Program-made: the position numbers and the translations under genes
The notes under the pieces: model-generated
Database searches by the model: none
Told to the model about the DNA's origin: nothing
The model's input: only the letters and a program-made list of their open reading frames with translations
Assembly: GCA_949317995.1 (NCBI GenBank)
Contig: OX439040.1
Location: 59,492,089-59,556,088 of the forward strand
Origin: Acholoe squamosa
Taxonomy: Eukaryota; Annelida; Polychaeta; Phyllodocida; Polynoidae
Direction of reading: 5' to 3'
DNA length: 64,000 nt
Shown here: positions 1 through 10,256 of the stretch, piece after piece
Layout of the letters: each line of letters opens with the position of its first letter
Numbering within the stretch: position 1 is the stretch's first letter

Positions 1-73
1 GTGACCGATATATTTGCATACTTAGATACTATTTAAAAAGGACAGTTGACCCAATACCTACACATTTGCTAGC
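1..73 (+). promoter_or_regulatory. Promoter of the zinc-binding gene (cut by window edge)
   Basis: Contains GTGACC (1-6), an octamer ATTTGCAT (12-19) and a TATA-like TATTTAAAAAG (30-40), then the ATG at 74. The complete version is the mirror copy at 27,458 onward, where CCAAT and CATGTGAC-type boxes are also seen. Confidence 0.6.
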
Positions 74-472
74 ATGAACAAGTCCAATAAGGAGCTAACT
101 CAGTTGGTGCTCAGTGGAGCCAAACGCTGGATAGAGAACATGCAAAGTTCACTCTCCAAACATGGCCAGATATCACATGCCCTGCTACAGAGGAAAATGG
201 GACAACTGAACATTCTCAGCTCTGTCTTGGACATGCAAGAGCAGGCCCCCAGAGATGCCACAACACCACAGTCTTGGGAGGAGCAGCCAAAAGAGGTTGT
301 GAAATCAATGACAAAGTGTGCCATATGCAAAGGAAGACTGCATCTCAGCAAGCTGTCTACTAAGCATCAGCTGGTCAAGTGCCACCACTGCAACAATGAG
401 GTCCACAAGAAGTGCCTAGACCTGGGTGAGAGCTGCGCATGTTTGGGAGGTGCTGCAGCAATGAGTGAATAA
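74..472 (+). CDS. Small zinc-binding (RING/PHD-like) protein, left copy
   Basis: 132 residues, intronless. The N-terminal ~60 residues are predicted helical. The C-terminus has a Cys/His cluster: C82-x2-C85, C103-x2-C106, H111-x2-C114, C121-x-C123, the pattern of a treble-clef, RING- or PHD-type zinc site. A good TATA box lies 34 bp upstream and AATAAA overlaps the stop codon, which suits a compact viral gene. The right-arm copy (27059-27457) differs by one residue, Met80 here and Thr there. The function is unknown; a ubiquitin-ligase or protein-interaction role is only a guess. Confidence 0.8.
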   Translation: MNKSNKELTQLVLSGAKRWIENMQSSLSKHGQISHALLQRKMGQLNILSSVLDMQEQAPRDATTPQSWEEQPKEVVKSMTKCAICKGRLHLSKLSTKHQLVKCHHCNNEVHKKCLDLGESCACLGGAAAMSE

Positions 473-919
473 ATGAAAACAAACTGAATTTAGTTGTCTT
501 GTTTTGAAAAGATAACATAGAACAATATTTTTGATTCATAAACAGTTATACATGTTCATCTTTAATTATGAGAGAGGGTAAATTGATTAGCAGCTGGTTT
601 ATTAGAAATCATAGTGAACATGCCATAATGGTTTAATCAATGGGTGCCATGAAAATTTGAATAAATCAATATTTCATTTACATTATATGAAGAATATTTT
701 GTCTCCTCATGATAATATCTGCTATTCCTAGATGAATAACTAAATCACTGATTACTTAGATGTCAAAGGTAGAAGAATTCAAGATATCTTTTAATGGTTT
801 ATTTCAATAAAACATGAAGCAATCCCATTACACTAATCTGTCTTCAGTCATGATCATATCAATAACATAAAATGAGACTTTGATTATCTTGACATGGGTC
901 TTTATCATAGCATTACATA
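473..919. other. AT-rich intergenic space between convergent genes
   Basis: No open frame of note. It separates the 3' ends of the zinc-binding gene (+) and the Bcl-2-like gene (-). It contains AATAAA-type signals on both strands and is mirrored at 26,612-27,058. Confidence 0.6.
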
Positions 920-1399
920 TTAGAATATTGAAACAATGGCTATACAAGTCAATCCAACAGCAGCTATTGTCAAAAGTCCTCTGAAAATGGTGTCTTCAAT
1001 GGGTTCTGGAAAGTGTGATTCCATGCTTTTGAAAGAACCATTTTCCTCAATCCACTTGCCCCATTTTATCATGATGCAAAGATCCATTACCTCTGAAAGC
1101 CAAATAAGGTTGACTTGTACACCCTCTTTTCTGTATGTCTTAGTCAAACAGGCTCCAAATATGTAGACAGTGAGTATTCTACCCCAGCTACACATATTGT
1201 CCTTGAACATTTCTCTGGCAGAAGAAACAAAAGCAGCCTCCAGAGACTTTCCTGTGTTAAACAGTTTTCTTGTATTGTTATTGAATGTTATGGTATGCTT
1301 TTGCATTACATAGTCCACAGCTTTTCTCAAACCCTTCTTCAATTTGTGTTGTTCCTCCATGATGTATAGTAGTATATCTTTTGCTGGAGATGCTGTCAT
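920..1399 (-). CDS. Viral Bcl-2 homologue, left copy
   Basis: 159 residues with the hallmarks of the Bcl-2 family. The BH1 motif (residues ~63-82) contains the diagnostic SWGRI core. The BH2 motif (~112-124) contains KWIEENGSF. A hydrophobic tail anchor (~139-158) would place it on mitochondrial or ER membranes. The length matches compact viral Bcl-2 proteins. By family knowledge it would bind BH3 peptides and block apoptosis. There are no introns, unlike animal BCL2 genes. A TATATAA on the minus strand (1465-1471) lies 66 bp upstream of the ATG, in a promoter region shared divergently with the 887-residue gene. The two arm copies differ by two synonymous changes that I could see, which suggests coding constraint. 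Confidence 0.88.
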   Translation of the reverse strand: MTASPAKDILLYIMEEQHKLKKGLRKAVDYVMQKHTITFNNNTRKLFNTGKSLEAAFVSSAREMFKDNMCSWGRILTVYIFGACLTKTYRKEGVQVNLIWLSEVMDLCIMIKWGKWIEENGSFKSMESHFPEPIEDTIFRGLLTIAAVGLTCIAIVSIF

Positions 1400-1677
1400 G
1401 ATGAACCCTTGGCATTAGGGAAAAGCCCATTCCTTTGTTTTTAACCAGTTCAAACCTTCTGTGCTTATATAGTTTTATCTCAATATGCAAATTAGAGCTT
1501 TATCACATGACAACACTTTTGCATATTAGTCCTTGAATTTCAGTGATTGGACAATTTAAAGACACATGACACCTTGCTGAAAGTCAATATGCAAATCAGT
1601 CATGTGACCAAAATTTGCATTTAAGAACAGAGTATATATAAAGAGCTCTGCATCAGTTGAAGTTCCACATATGAATC
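1400..1677. promoter_or_regulatory. Divergent promoter with octamer, CATGTGAC and CCAAT boxes
   Basis: Serves the Bcl-2-like gene (-) and the 887-residue gene (+). On the plus strand there are octamers at 1485-1492, 1589-1596 and 1613-1620. CACATGAC/CATGTGAC E-boxes lie at ~1504, ~1563 and 1601-1608, with an ATTGG box near 1547. TATATATAAAG is at ~1633-1643, only ~35 bp before the ATG at 1678, so the leader must be very short. The minus-strand TATATAA is at 1465-1471. Confidence 0.75.
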
Positions 1678-4341
1678 ATGGAGGACATACCCAAGCCTAA
1701 GTTCAATGTTGTCAGTCAGAAAAGGAAGGTGAAAGAGCTCAAACGAACTACAAAATCAAAAAAGAGAAAATTAGCAGAAGATGAAGCTGCAAAGTACAGG
1801 CTTGAGAGAGTTCAAGAACTCACGGGTAAAGGAGAGTTGTTACCTGTGTTACAGACTACAGAGCCTATCATGGTAGAGCCTGTAGAGAACATCATCATGA
1901 GAAGGAAGTTAAACAAGAGAGCATCAATGGCTCTGAGAAAAAACAGGGTTTTAATCAATGTGGATAAAACAAATCCAAATTTTATTTCAAGGAATGACAT
2001 GGATGGGCACTTCCCTTTCCAGACAAGGTTTGTTAGATTCACCAACCTGACACATTTGATTTTCAACTACAATGTATGGGCTAGAATCTTAGGTCAGTGT
2101 GACCCCACCCAACTTATCATTGATATGAAGGCCTGCCCATCTGTTACACTGGCACAATTTCTCCTCCATCCAGCAAAGTGGGCAACAGACAAAAATGAAG
2201 TCATAGACCCAAAGGATGTGTTTGTTGTCGACAACACAATATGCAACACCAGCCAGGTAGAGCAGGACACTTCCTTCCCACAGCTGACCTCTGGAGTCCG
2301 TGCTGTTGTCTTGGGATTACCAGATGCCATTGCAAAGCATCTAAATGGTTCACTCTCATATGCTGAAGCATGCAATGATGTCATGATGAAAATATTCCAT
2401 GCAGACAGTGAAACATTGGAACAAAAGGCACTTGGTCGGAGATGCAATGACTTCCCTGTTCTTGCAGCCATAGACACACAGCGAGTGATATATTCGGAAG
2501 GCAGGACCCATGTCATAGACTTCTTTGAGGAGACAAAAGAAAGAGGTCAGCCTCTTGTTCCTTTGTTTCTCACCACCTGCACAGAAATCATGAGTAGGAT
2601 TCACCTTCAGTATTTGGAGCTCATGTATGGCTTTGGTTGCATTGAATTGGACCCGAAGCCTATGGACGAAAGCCAATCGCTATATCAGCTGAGTGACAAG
2701 GATATTGTCAGTGTACAGATGCACTTGACAAGGTCCAATGTCATGTTGTACTCTGTAGATGTGGCATGTTCCTCATGCTACTTGTCACACAATGATATGT
2801 GGGAGCCAGGAATAGAAGCAACTTATCCTATGTGGCTTGAAGGTGTGTCCTGCAAATCATGTGGCAAACAGGTCATCAACAAATCCTGTTTTCTCATGAG
2901 AGAAAGCCCAACAAGGACAATGCTGGATCCAGCTTGCACAAGGCAAATTCAATATAACACTTCCTGGAGTAAGAAAACTGGCAGCAGGCTACCAACTGGA
3001 GTGCCATCAAGGAGTCACCTAGCCAGATATGAACATGTCTGTGAGTTTACCAATGGAACCAACTTGAGACTTCACTTACGCCAGGACTCAAAGAGAAAAA
3101 ATCAGAAGTCCAAGGCAATCTGTACCACCATCTTTGTCCCTGTGGCATTTTCTTCCCACGTAACAGCAAAAGACATGAAAGCAGACCTGCAAGCTGCAGG
3201 AATAGAAGTGGATGAACTCCTGCCAGATGCTGAAAATGTGCTTGACATGCATGTGTTTTTTGGTAACAAGGAACATATCATTCCAATTGTATGCACAAGG
3301 CTGAAGCTTAGTTTCTCATGCAACAGGGTACTTGAGACCAAGGTCAAACAGGAACATGTTGAACAGGTGAAACTCGGGACAGCTCATCTGGGTGATAGTG
3401 TTCAAGTGCAAGAGAAGGAATCAGGTGATTTGACTCTAAAAGTGCACTTCCCGAACAACCAGTCATGTAAAAGAATTGGTGTACAAACAAGAAACACAGA
3501 TGGGCAGATAGAAAAGCAAAAGAGCAGCATCATCGTTCAGGAACCTGAACGACTCAATCACAAGAGACAACCTAATCGACATCTAAAGATTGAAACAAAC
3601 ATGTACTCTAGCATAAACTTCTGGGTGAAGCCTGAATGGGAGAACAGACAAAACAACTTCCTCAGATTTGGAGCGACCATGGTATCTGGTCTGGTATATA
3701 ATTTTGTCTCACAATCAGAGGCCACTGTACCTGACAGAGATGGTATACCTCATCTCTTGAAGCTTCTTCCCCTTGGAAAGTTTACTTGGTGTGACATAGA
3801 TGGTGTCTGCCCCGAGATGGGAATAGAAGTTGCTGGAGTTCTTTACAACAAAGTTTACATCAGGTCCAAGATGGTAAAACAGGAACTGGCACAAAAGGAC
3901 AAAGAAATTCAAGAGAAACAGGCACACATTGATAGGATGAAGAAGGAAATTGCAGACATTGAGTTACTTCAAGCTGAACTGGAGGCTATCACAAAAGAAC
4001 GTGATGAATTGCTACATGAGAAAGTCGAGATGGAGGAAAAGCTTAGAATGCTCAATTTGGACATAGACCATCTAAGGGGTCTCAACAAGGAGTTAACTGA
4101 CAAGTTTGATGACATGGAAGAAAAGATGGGACAGCGAATGTCCGAGATGGAAGAGAGACTGAACAAGGAGCACAGCATGGGTGAGAGGCTCAACCAGATA
4201 ATCAAAGAGTTGGATCAGGAATTTCCCATCGCTGACCTGAACATGTTAGACCTAGATGTCAGTGCCTTGCTGTATGACAATTTGTATCCACTTGGAAGTC
4301 TGTCAGATAATCACTTGTCACCAATTGTCTCTGCCTTTTAA
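1678..4341 (+). CDS. Large nuclear coiled-coil protein with activation-domain-like tail, left copy
   Basis: 887 residues, no recognised family. It has a Lys/Arg-rich N-terminus (residues ~14-31) resembling a bipartite nuclear localisation signal. The central region has two CxxC pairs (C364/C367 and C392/C395) that could bind zinc. A long coiled coil runs through ~732-848. The last ~35 residues alternate acidic and bulky hydrophobic residues (core NMLDLDVSALLYDNL), as in acidic transactivation domains. Its place in the diploid repeat, next to a strong TATA box, is where herpesviruses keep immediate-early regulators. I therefore infer a DNA-binding or transcription-regulatory role. The right-arm copy differs at a few residues, with a tight cluster of changes at residues 375-381. 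ATTAAA follows the stop at ~4365. Confidence 0.8.
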   Translation: MEDIPKPKFNVVSQKRKVKELKRTTKSKKRKLAEDEAAKYRLERVQELTGKGELLPVLQTTEPIMVEPVENIIMRRKLNKRASMALRKNRVLINVDKTNPNFISRNDMDGHFPFQTRFVRFTNLTHLIFNYNVWARILGQCDPTQLIIDMKACPSVTLAQFLLHPAKWATDKNEVIDPKDVFVVDNTICNTSQVEQDTSFPQLTSGVRAVVLGLPDAIAKHLNGSLSYAEACNDVMMKIFHADSETLEQKALGRRCNDFPVLAAIDTQRVIYSEGRTHVIDFFEETKERGQPLVPLFLTTCTEIMSRIHLQYLELMYGFGCIELDPKPMDESQSLYQLSDKDIVSVQMHLTRSNVMLYSVDVACSSCYLSHNDMWEPGIEATYPMWLEGVSCKSCGKQVINKSCFLMRESPTRTMLDPACTRQIQYNTSWSKKTGSRLPTGVPSRSHLARYEHVCEFTNGTNLRLHLRQDSKRKNQKSKAICTTIFVPVAFSSHVTAKDMKADLQAAGIEVDELLPDAENVLDMHVFFGNKEHIIPIVCTRLKLSFSCNRVLETKVKQEHVEQVKLGTAHLGDSVQVQEKESGDLTLKVHFPNNQSCKRIGVQTRNTDGQIEKQKSSIIVQEPERLNHKRQPNRHLKIETNMYSSINFWVKPEWENRQNNFLRFGATMVSGLVYNFVSQSEATVPDRDGIPHLLKLLPLGKFTWCDIDGVCPEMGIEVAGVLYNKVYIRSKMVKQELAQKDKEIQEKQAHIDRMKKEIADIELLQAELEAITKERDELLHEKVEMEEKLRMLNLDIDHLRGLNKELTDKFDDMEEKMGQRMSEMEERLNKEHSMGERLNQIIKELDQEFPIADLNMLDLDVSALLYDNLYPLGSLSDNHLSPIVSAF

Positions 4342-4396
4342 TCATTTTATGCCAATGTTGTATTATTAAAGTTGTGAAATCAAAAACAAAAGTATC

Positions 4397-5272
4397 ATGT
4401 TTGTAGTTCCTGATAGTTATTGCTTATATTCAAAGTGTCATGACAAATGGGTCAGTGCTAAGATTTTGGCAAACAGCACAAGAAGCTGCTTTGACTGTTG
4501 GGATGGCACAACCTTTGTTCCAATAGTCATTAGTCCTTGCAATGTCATTCCAACTAAAGTATACAAAGCTGATGCTGTCACCTTTGTAGGAAGTAATCTC
4601 AATATGTCCATTGATTTCCAATGGAATGCTATCAGTAACAAACCACTTGAACATACAGTGAGTACATGTGCTAGAGCCAAACATGTTTTGCTAGCACTGT
4701 ATGACTTTTGCATTTCCACCCATGTCAAGAATGATCACACCTATTGCAAAATTCCTAGCAGTAGACTGAAAGCTCTGGAACCCTGGCTGCCAATAGAAGT
4801 GTCCATTGTTCCATTAAAAAAGAGATACTGCATGATCAGGATTCCCACATGTGCCCTGGAAGGTTTCACTTGTGATACAACAAACAACAAAGATCATGCC
4901 AAAGCATACATTCAAACAGTTCTCAACATCAGTGGGGACATTGTTCCAAGATCTGCCCATGGGCCTCCACATATAAGAGTATCAGACTGCGGAATGAAAA
5001 GGAGACCTCAAGCATTTCAGAAATTAAGGAGAACACTCTTTATGTGTGGTATAATGAACCAATATGCATGCAGAGTGTTTGTTTCTAAGAATGGTAAGAA
5101 CAAACCCAAGAGACAAGCCAGGATATCATTGCATGATTCTCGCCCTTCTGCAAAAGTGAAGTATTTTCCACTGCAGAAAACCGAGGTAGTAGAACAGCTG
5201 AATTGGGTTAACATTGATGTCTTGGGCCAGAATAGAATTGTGGTTGAAGGCATCCGCTTCTCTGTTTCCTGA
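4397..5272 (+). CDS. Unknown 291-residue protein, left copy
   Basis: Starts 56 bp after the stop of the 887-residue gene on the same strand; no separate TATA box is obvious, so it may come from a shared or read-through transcript. It has no signal peptide or clear membrane segment and many cysteines spread over the first ~225 residues. A basic stretch lies near residues 210-245. I do not recognise the family. Conservation of the full frame in both arms supports it as a real protein gene. Confidence 0.7.
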   Translation: MFVVPDSYCLYSKCHDKWVSAKILANSTRSCFDCWDGTTFVPIVISPCNVIPTKVYKADAVTFVGSNLNMSIDFQWNAISNKPLEHTVSTCARAKHVLLALYDFCISTHVKNDHTYCKIPSSRLKALEPWLPIEVSIVPLKKRYCMIRIPTCALEGFTCDTTNNKDHAKAYIQTVLNISGDIVPRSAHGPPHIRVSDCGMKRRPQAFQKLRRTLFMCGIMNQYACRVFVSKNGKNKPKRQARISLHDSRPSAKVKYFPLQKTEVVEQLNWVNIDVLGQNRIVVEGIRFSVS

Positions 5273-5935
5273 TTCTGGATTTCAAGGGAAAATCAAATAT
5301 GTTCTTGGTAGATTCTGCAATTGCTGCAAAAGAACAATGATCTACATCTCTTTTTGAAGCCTATTTGACTTCATGTTCCTCCCTTGAAATAAGGCACCAT
5401 AAAAAGACCCTCAGAGATCCCATGTTTGAGGAGAAAAAAAAACAGAGCATTGGTTCTTACTGATCAAAGGAAGACCCAGTGACGAGGAAAGCAGTCAGAT
5501 GAATCATCAGAATTATCATGGAGAAAGCAGGAAGATTTGTCACACTAAAAGAGTTTTTCCTATAGTCTCAGAAGAATCATCAAAGCAACACTGAAATTGT
5601 TGTTAACAGTAAAGTAAACTGAGCTTTTCTTCTGTATTTGGGAAATAAAAAGGGCATTTAAAGATAATTGTCTCCTCACTGTTTCATTACATGAATTAGG
5701 CATGGCACCTTCAAGGATATAAGACAGGTATGGTACCTTCAGAAAAAAGAAGAAAGAATTGTAACATTCAATAATCTAAATGTGGAGCAATTATACAAGC
5801 CAACTCATAAAGTGCAGAACTTTCATTAATTGGGCAAGGAACTGTTAGAGTGAATTCTGTAATCTTCAATTAATTTCCATGTGGGGGTACTAATATGGAT
5901 GAATCTATTTATTCCAAAATATTTTTCATGTGGAG
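5273..5935 (+). other. Non-coding stretch downstream of the 291-residue gene
   Basis: AT-rich with no long frame. It leads into the satellite block and is mirrored at 21,611-22,258. The first GGTACCTTCA/GGCACCTTCA-like units near 5705-5740 look like degenerate forerunners of the adjacent satellite. Confidence 0.5.
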
Positions 5936-7260
5936 CAATTATGGGTGATGACTCTTAATGAAAAAGGGATTACCTTCAGAGAAAAAGGGATTACCTTCAA
6001 TGTAAAAGATGGATTACCTTCAAGGTAAAGGATGGATTACCTTCAGAGAAAAAGTGAGAGGCATGCACGGTCACTTTCAATAATTTCTGTCCGAAAAAAG
6101 AAAATCTATTTATTCCAAAATATTTTTCATGTGGAGCAATTATGGGTGATGACTCTTAATGAAAAAGGGATTACCTTCAGAGAAAAAGGGATTACCTTCA
6201 ATGTAAAAGATGGATTACCTTCAAGGTAAAGGATGGATTACCTTAAGAGAAAAAGTGAGAGGCATGCACGGTCACTTTCAATAATTTCTGTCCAAAAAAT
6301 AAAATCTATTTATTCCAAAATATTTTTCATGTGGAGCAATTATGGGTGATGACTCTTAATAAAAAAGGGATTACCTTCAGAGAAAAAGGGATTACCTTCA
6401 ATACAAAATATGGATTACCTTCAAGGTAAAGGAGGGATTACCTTCAGAGAAAAAGGGATTACCTTCAAGGTAAAAGATGGATTACCTTCAGAGAAAAAGT
6501 GAGAGGCATGCACGGTCACTTTCAATAATTTCTGTCGGAAAAAAAAAATCTATTTTTTCCAAAATATTTTGCAATTATAGGTGATGACTCTTAACCCATT
6601 GAGGGCTAGCATCGACTATAGTCGACACCATGATAGGCCTAGCGTCGACTATAGTCAACACCATGGCAGGCCTAGCGTCGACCATAGTCGATGCCCATTA
6701 TATAGGATTAGTATAGGAATTGAAAATAGGCTCGTCCTCTAGGAACTATACTTTTTTCAGAGGCTGTCCCCATGGCCGGGGCAACAATTTTTGTTCTGCC
6801 CTAAAAGGGTTAATAAAAAAGGGATTACCTTCAGAGAAAAAGGGATTACCTTCAATGCAAAATATGGATTACCTTCAAGGTAAAGGAGGGATTACCTTCT
6901 GAGAAAAAGGGATTACCTTCAAGGTAAAAGATGGATTACCTTCAAGGTAAAGGAGGGATTACCTTCAGAGAAAAAGTGAGAGGCATGCACGGTCACTTTC
7001 AATAATTTCTGTCGGAAAAAAAAAATCTATTTCTTCCAAAATATTTTGCAATTATAGGTGATGACTCTTAATAAAAAAGGGATTACCTTCAGAGAAAAAG
7101 GGATTACCTTCAATGCAAAATATGGATTACCTTCAAGGTAAAGGAGGGATTACCTTCAGAGAAAAAGGGATTACCTTCAAGGTAAAAGATGGATTACCTT
7201 CAAGGTAAAGGAGGGATTACCTTCAGAGAAAAAGTGAGAGGCATGCAAGGTCACTTTCTT
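5936..7260 (+). repeat. GGATTACCTTCA satellite, left arm
   Basis: Short units of ~20-24 bp around GGATTACCTTCA, alternating AGAGAAAAAG, ATGTAAAAGAT and AGGTAAAGGA spacers. They are grouped into higher-order repeats that end in a conserved tail (GTGAGAGGCATGCACGGTCA, then TTTCAATAATTTCTGTC and TCTTAATAAAAAAGGG). The block is interrupted by a transposon at 6595-6809. Open frames inside are by-products of the repeat. Confidence 0.9.
6595..6809. mobile_element. piggyBac-type MITE, left arm only
   Basis: 215 bp flanked by TTAA on both sides (6591-6594 and 6810-6813). The termini are CCCATTGAGGGC and GCCCTAAAAGGG, inverted repeats matching at 10 of 12 positions, with the CCC/GGG ends and TTAA target typical of piggyBac. 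Inside are three ~34-bp units each holding a CGACTATAGTCG-like palindrome. The uninterrupted site TCTTAATAAAAAAGGG exists at 7066-7081 and in the right arm, so this is a true insertion after the satellite formed. It has no coding capacity. Confidence 0.85.
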
Positions 7261-7364
7261 TTATTTCTTTGTAAAAAAAAAAGCTTTTATCTTTAAATAG
7301 TTTTCACTATTGTACCTTTTCATTATTCATATGTGATGACATAGTGTTTTAATATTGACAGCCC

Positions 7365-8215
7365 CATCCTCGCTGTCAACAGTGGTGACCATCCTTTTGT
7401 CTTGCCACCTCCTTTACCCCTGCCTACTCTAAGAAACTAAGTGTGTTATATGTCTGCCTACTCTAAGAAGCTAAGTGTTTTTGTATGCCTGCCTACTCTA
7501 AGAAGCTAAGTGTTTGAATGCCTGCCTACTCCAAGAAGCTAAGTGTTTGTATGTCTATACCTTTTGACCTCTTTTTGTGTGGACATTTTGTATGAGTTTA
7601 CCTTTTGACCTGTTTTTATGTGTGTACCTTTTTATAATGCCTTTCATATCTGTTTTTGTATTTTTTTATGGTGTCAACAGCCCCATCCTCGCTGTTAACA
7701 GTGGTGACCATCCTTTTGGTTTGCCACCTCCTTTACCCCTGCCTACTCTAAGAAGCTAAGTGTGTTTGTATGCCTGCCTACTCTAAGAAGCTAAGTGTGT
7801 TTGTATGCCTGCCTTCTCTAAGAAGCTAAGTGTTTGAATGCCTGCCTACTCCAAGAAGCTAAGTGTTTGTATGTCTATACCTTTTGACCTCTTTTTGTGT
7901 GGACATTTTGTATGAGTTTACCTTTTGACCTGTTTTTATGTGTGTACCTTTTTATGATGCCTTTCAAATCTGTTTTTGTATATTTTATGGTGTCAACAGC
8001 CCCATCCTCGCTGTTAACAGTGGTGACCATCCGTTTGGTTTGCCACCTCCTTTACCCCTGCCTACTCTAAGAAGCTAAGTGTGTTATATGCCTGCCTACT
8101 CTAAGAAGCTAAGTCTATCATATGCCTGCCTACTCTAAGAAGCTAAGTGTATCATATGCCTGCCTACTCTAAGAAGTTAAGTTGTATGTCTACCTATTCT
8201 AAGAAGCTAAGTATC
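7365..8215 (+). repeat. CCTGCCTACTCTAAGAAGCTAAG satellite, left arm
   Basis: Tandem ~30-34 bp units (core CTACTCTAAGAAGCTAAGTG). They lie inside a ~318-bp higher-order repeat that also contains a CCCATCCTC-loop hairpin at 7355, 7672 and 7991. Mirrored at 18,740-19,590. Confidence 0.85.
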
Positions 8216-10208
8216 CATGTAGTATGTGTGTAGTCCTTGCAATGATGATGAAGCTAGGTATCCATGTAGTGTGTGTGTGTAGTCCTTCCAGTGATGATGA
8301 CAATGATGATTCCTTTCAATATCCTTTTTTCTCTTTGCATGCGATTCTACACGAGCTAGCTATGGTACAACACAGGACATCACAACATTTAAACACATAA
8401 GAGTGGATAGAAATTTGTAGGAAACAGATTGCCAGTGGCCCCACCCTCGCCACTGGCTGTCGCAACCAACCAAGCGCATAGGCCTGTTATGTTGCGTCCT
8501 GCGTACATACCGGACAGCTGAAAAGGAAGGTTGTGCATTAGACATGTCATATCACAATGTGAATGCATCCTGTACTGGACACATGGTTAAGAAAATCCCC
8601 AATGCAATGATGATGTATGAAGTGATGAAGTGATGGTGATGAAAATGGTTACTTGCATCTGCCAGCAGGATGCCTTTGGATGTTTCACCGCTTTTGAGCT
8701 TTAGAAAAAAATGGCCGAAAGTGATCTTTATCTCAAAAAAAAAATTCCAGTGGCCCCACCCTCGCCACTGGCTGTCGCAACCAACCAAGCGCAGAAGCCT
8801 GCTATGTTGCGCCCACTGGACATACCGGACAGCTGAAAAGGAAGGTTGTGCATTAGACATGTCATATCACAATCAGAAGGCATCCTGTACTGGACACACT
8901 AAGTTATTATATGCTTTCTTACAAAGAAGCATCCTGTACTGGATGCACTATGTTATTATATTCTATCCTTTTTTCTACTGGCAATTTTGAGAGAAGAAAA
9001 TGGCCAAAAGTGATTTTATCTGAATTTAGAGAAAATGTCCGAAAGTGATCTTTGTCTCAAAAAAAAATTCCAGTGGCCCCACCCTCGCCACTGGCTGTCG
9101 CAACCAACCAAGCGCAGAGGCCTGCTATGTTGCGCCCACCGTACCGGGCCGACCAGTGCATTTCTACCCCTTGAGAAAGCTACAAGAGCCGCCAATGGAT
9201 CCATGCCTGGTATCTTGATAGCAACATCAGATACATCGAGGTACTGGGAGAGGGGATCAGCTTCGTGTCAAAGTCCCAGTCTTCGCCAACATGCTCGGCC
9301 ATGCATCACATCCTCGGCTCCACACCCCCCAAGTTTCAGTACACTGGCCAATGGAATTTGGATGAACATAAAGTAGCCAAAGCATATAAGAGTCGATCCT
9401 TCTACATATGAGCGACAGAGAGAGGGGATCAGCTTCGTGTCAAAGTCCCAGTCTTCCGCCTATCTCCATAGCGCATCGACTACCCTGGCTCTCCCGAGGC
9501 ACCAGATATACAAAAAAATAAAAAGAGCGCATAAGCACACACTGTTGTTGCTGAACAGTAAGAGTGTATATCCTTTATGGTGCTACATTGTGTACAGACA
9601 TGTACAAACATGCACATACACTGCAGGCCTGATCATTAAAGAGTGCTTGAATCACTCAAGACCCACGGGTGCTCAAGAAATAAAGAGAGACAAAAGGCAA
9701 ACCCTCCTCAAGAGGTGTTCAAACAAAGCGGTGAAAAGGCAAAATCATAAACGAGATGTCAGTGGCCCCACCCTCGCCACTGACTGTCGCAACCAACCAA
9801 GCGCAGAGGCCTGCTATGTTGCGCCCACCGTACCGGGCCGAGGTTACTTGCATCTGCCAGCAAAACGCCTTTGGATGTTTCACCCCACTAGAAATTTAGA
9901 CGAAAATGGCCGAAAGTGATTTCATCCAAAAAAAAAATTCCAGTGGCCCCACCCTCGCCACTGGCTGTCACAACCAACCAAGCGCAGAGGCCTGCTATGT
10001 TGTGTCCACCGTACATACCGGACAGCTGAAAAAGAAGGTTGTGGATTAGACATACATCAACAATCACAGTGTATACAGTAGCTGAAAGAGAAAGTAGTGA
10101 TTAGACATGCATCATCAATGGCAGTGGGACAATGGGTTAGGAGCACACACACATTCACAATGGACAATGGGTTAGTAGCACACACACATTCACACATACA
10201 TTCACACA

Positions 10209-10249
10209 ATGGTTCTGACATAAGAAGGCCAATCGAATGTCAGAACCAT
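10209..10249. other. 13-bp perfect hairpin, left arm
   Basis: ATGGTTCTGACAT at 10209-10221 pairs with its exact complement at 10237-10249 across a 15-nt loop. It sits just outside the multi-branched dyad and recurs at 16,016-16,056 in the right arm. Confidence 0.7.
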
Positions 10250-10256
10250 AATAAAT

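Noticed and set aside
5936..7260. CRISPR-like direct repeats
   Set aside because: Units are contiguous and vary in spacer length without unique spacers; it is a eukaryotic-style satellite.
8670..8990. 106-codon frame (mirrored at 17,964-18,284)
   Set aside because: Lies across the hairpin repeat; composition is that of the repeat.
9437..9919. 160-codon frame repeated at 16,346-16,828 and 17,047-17,517
   Set aside because: Recurs only because the non-coding module is repeated; it spans a structured hairpin and has no domain or start context.
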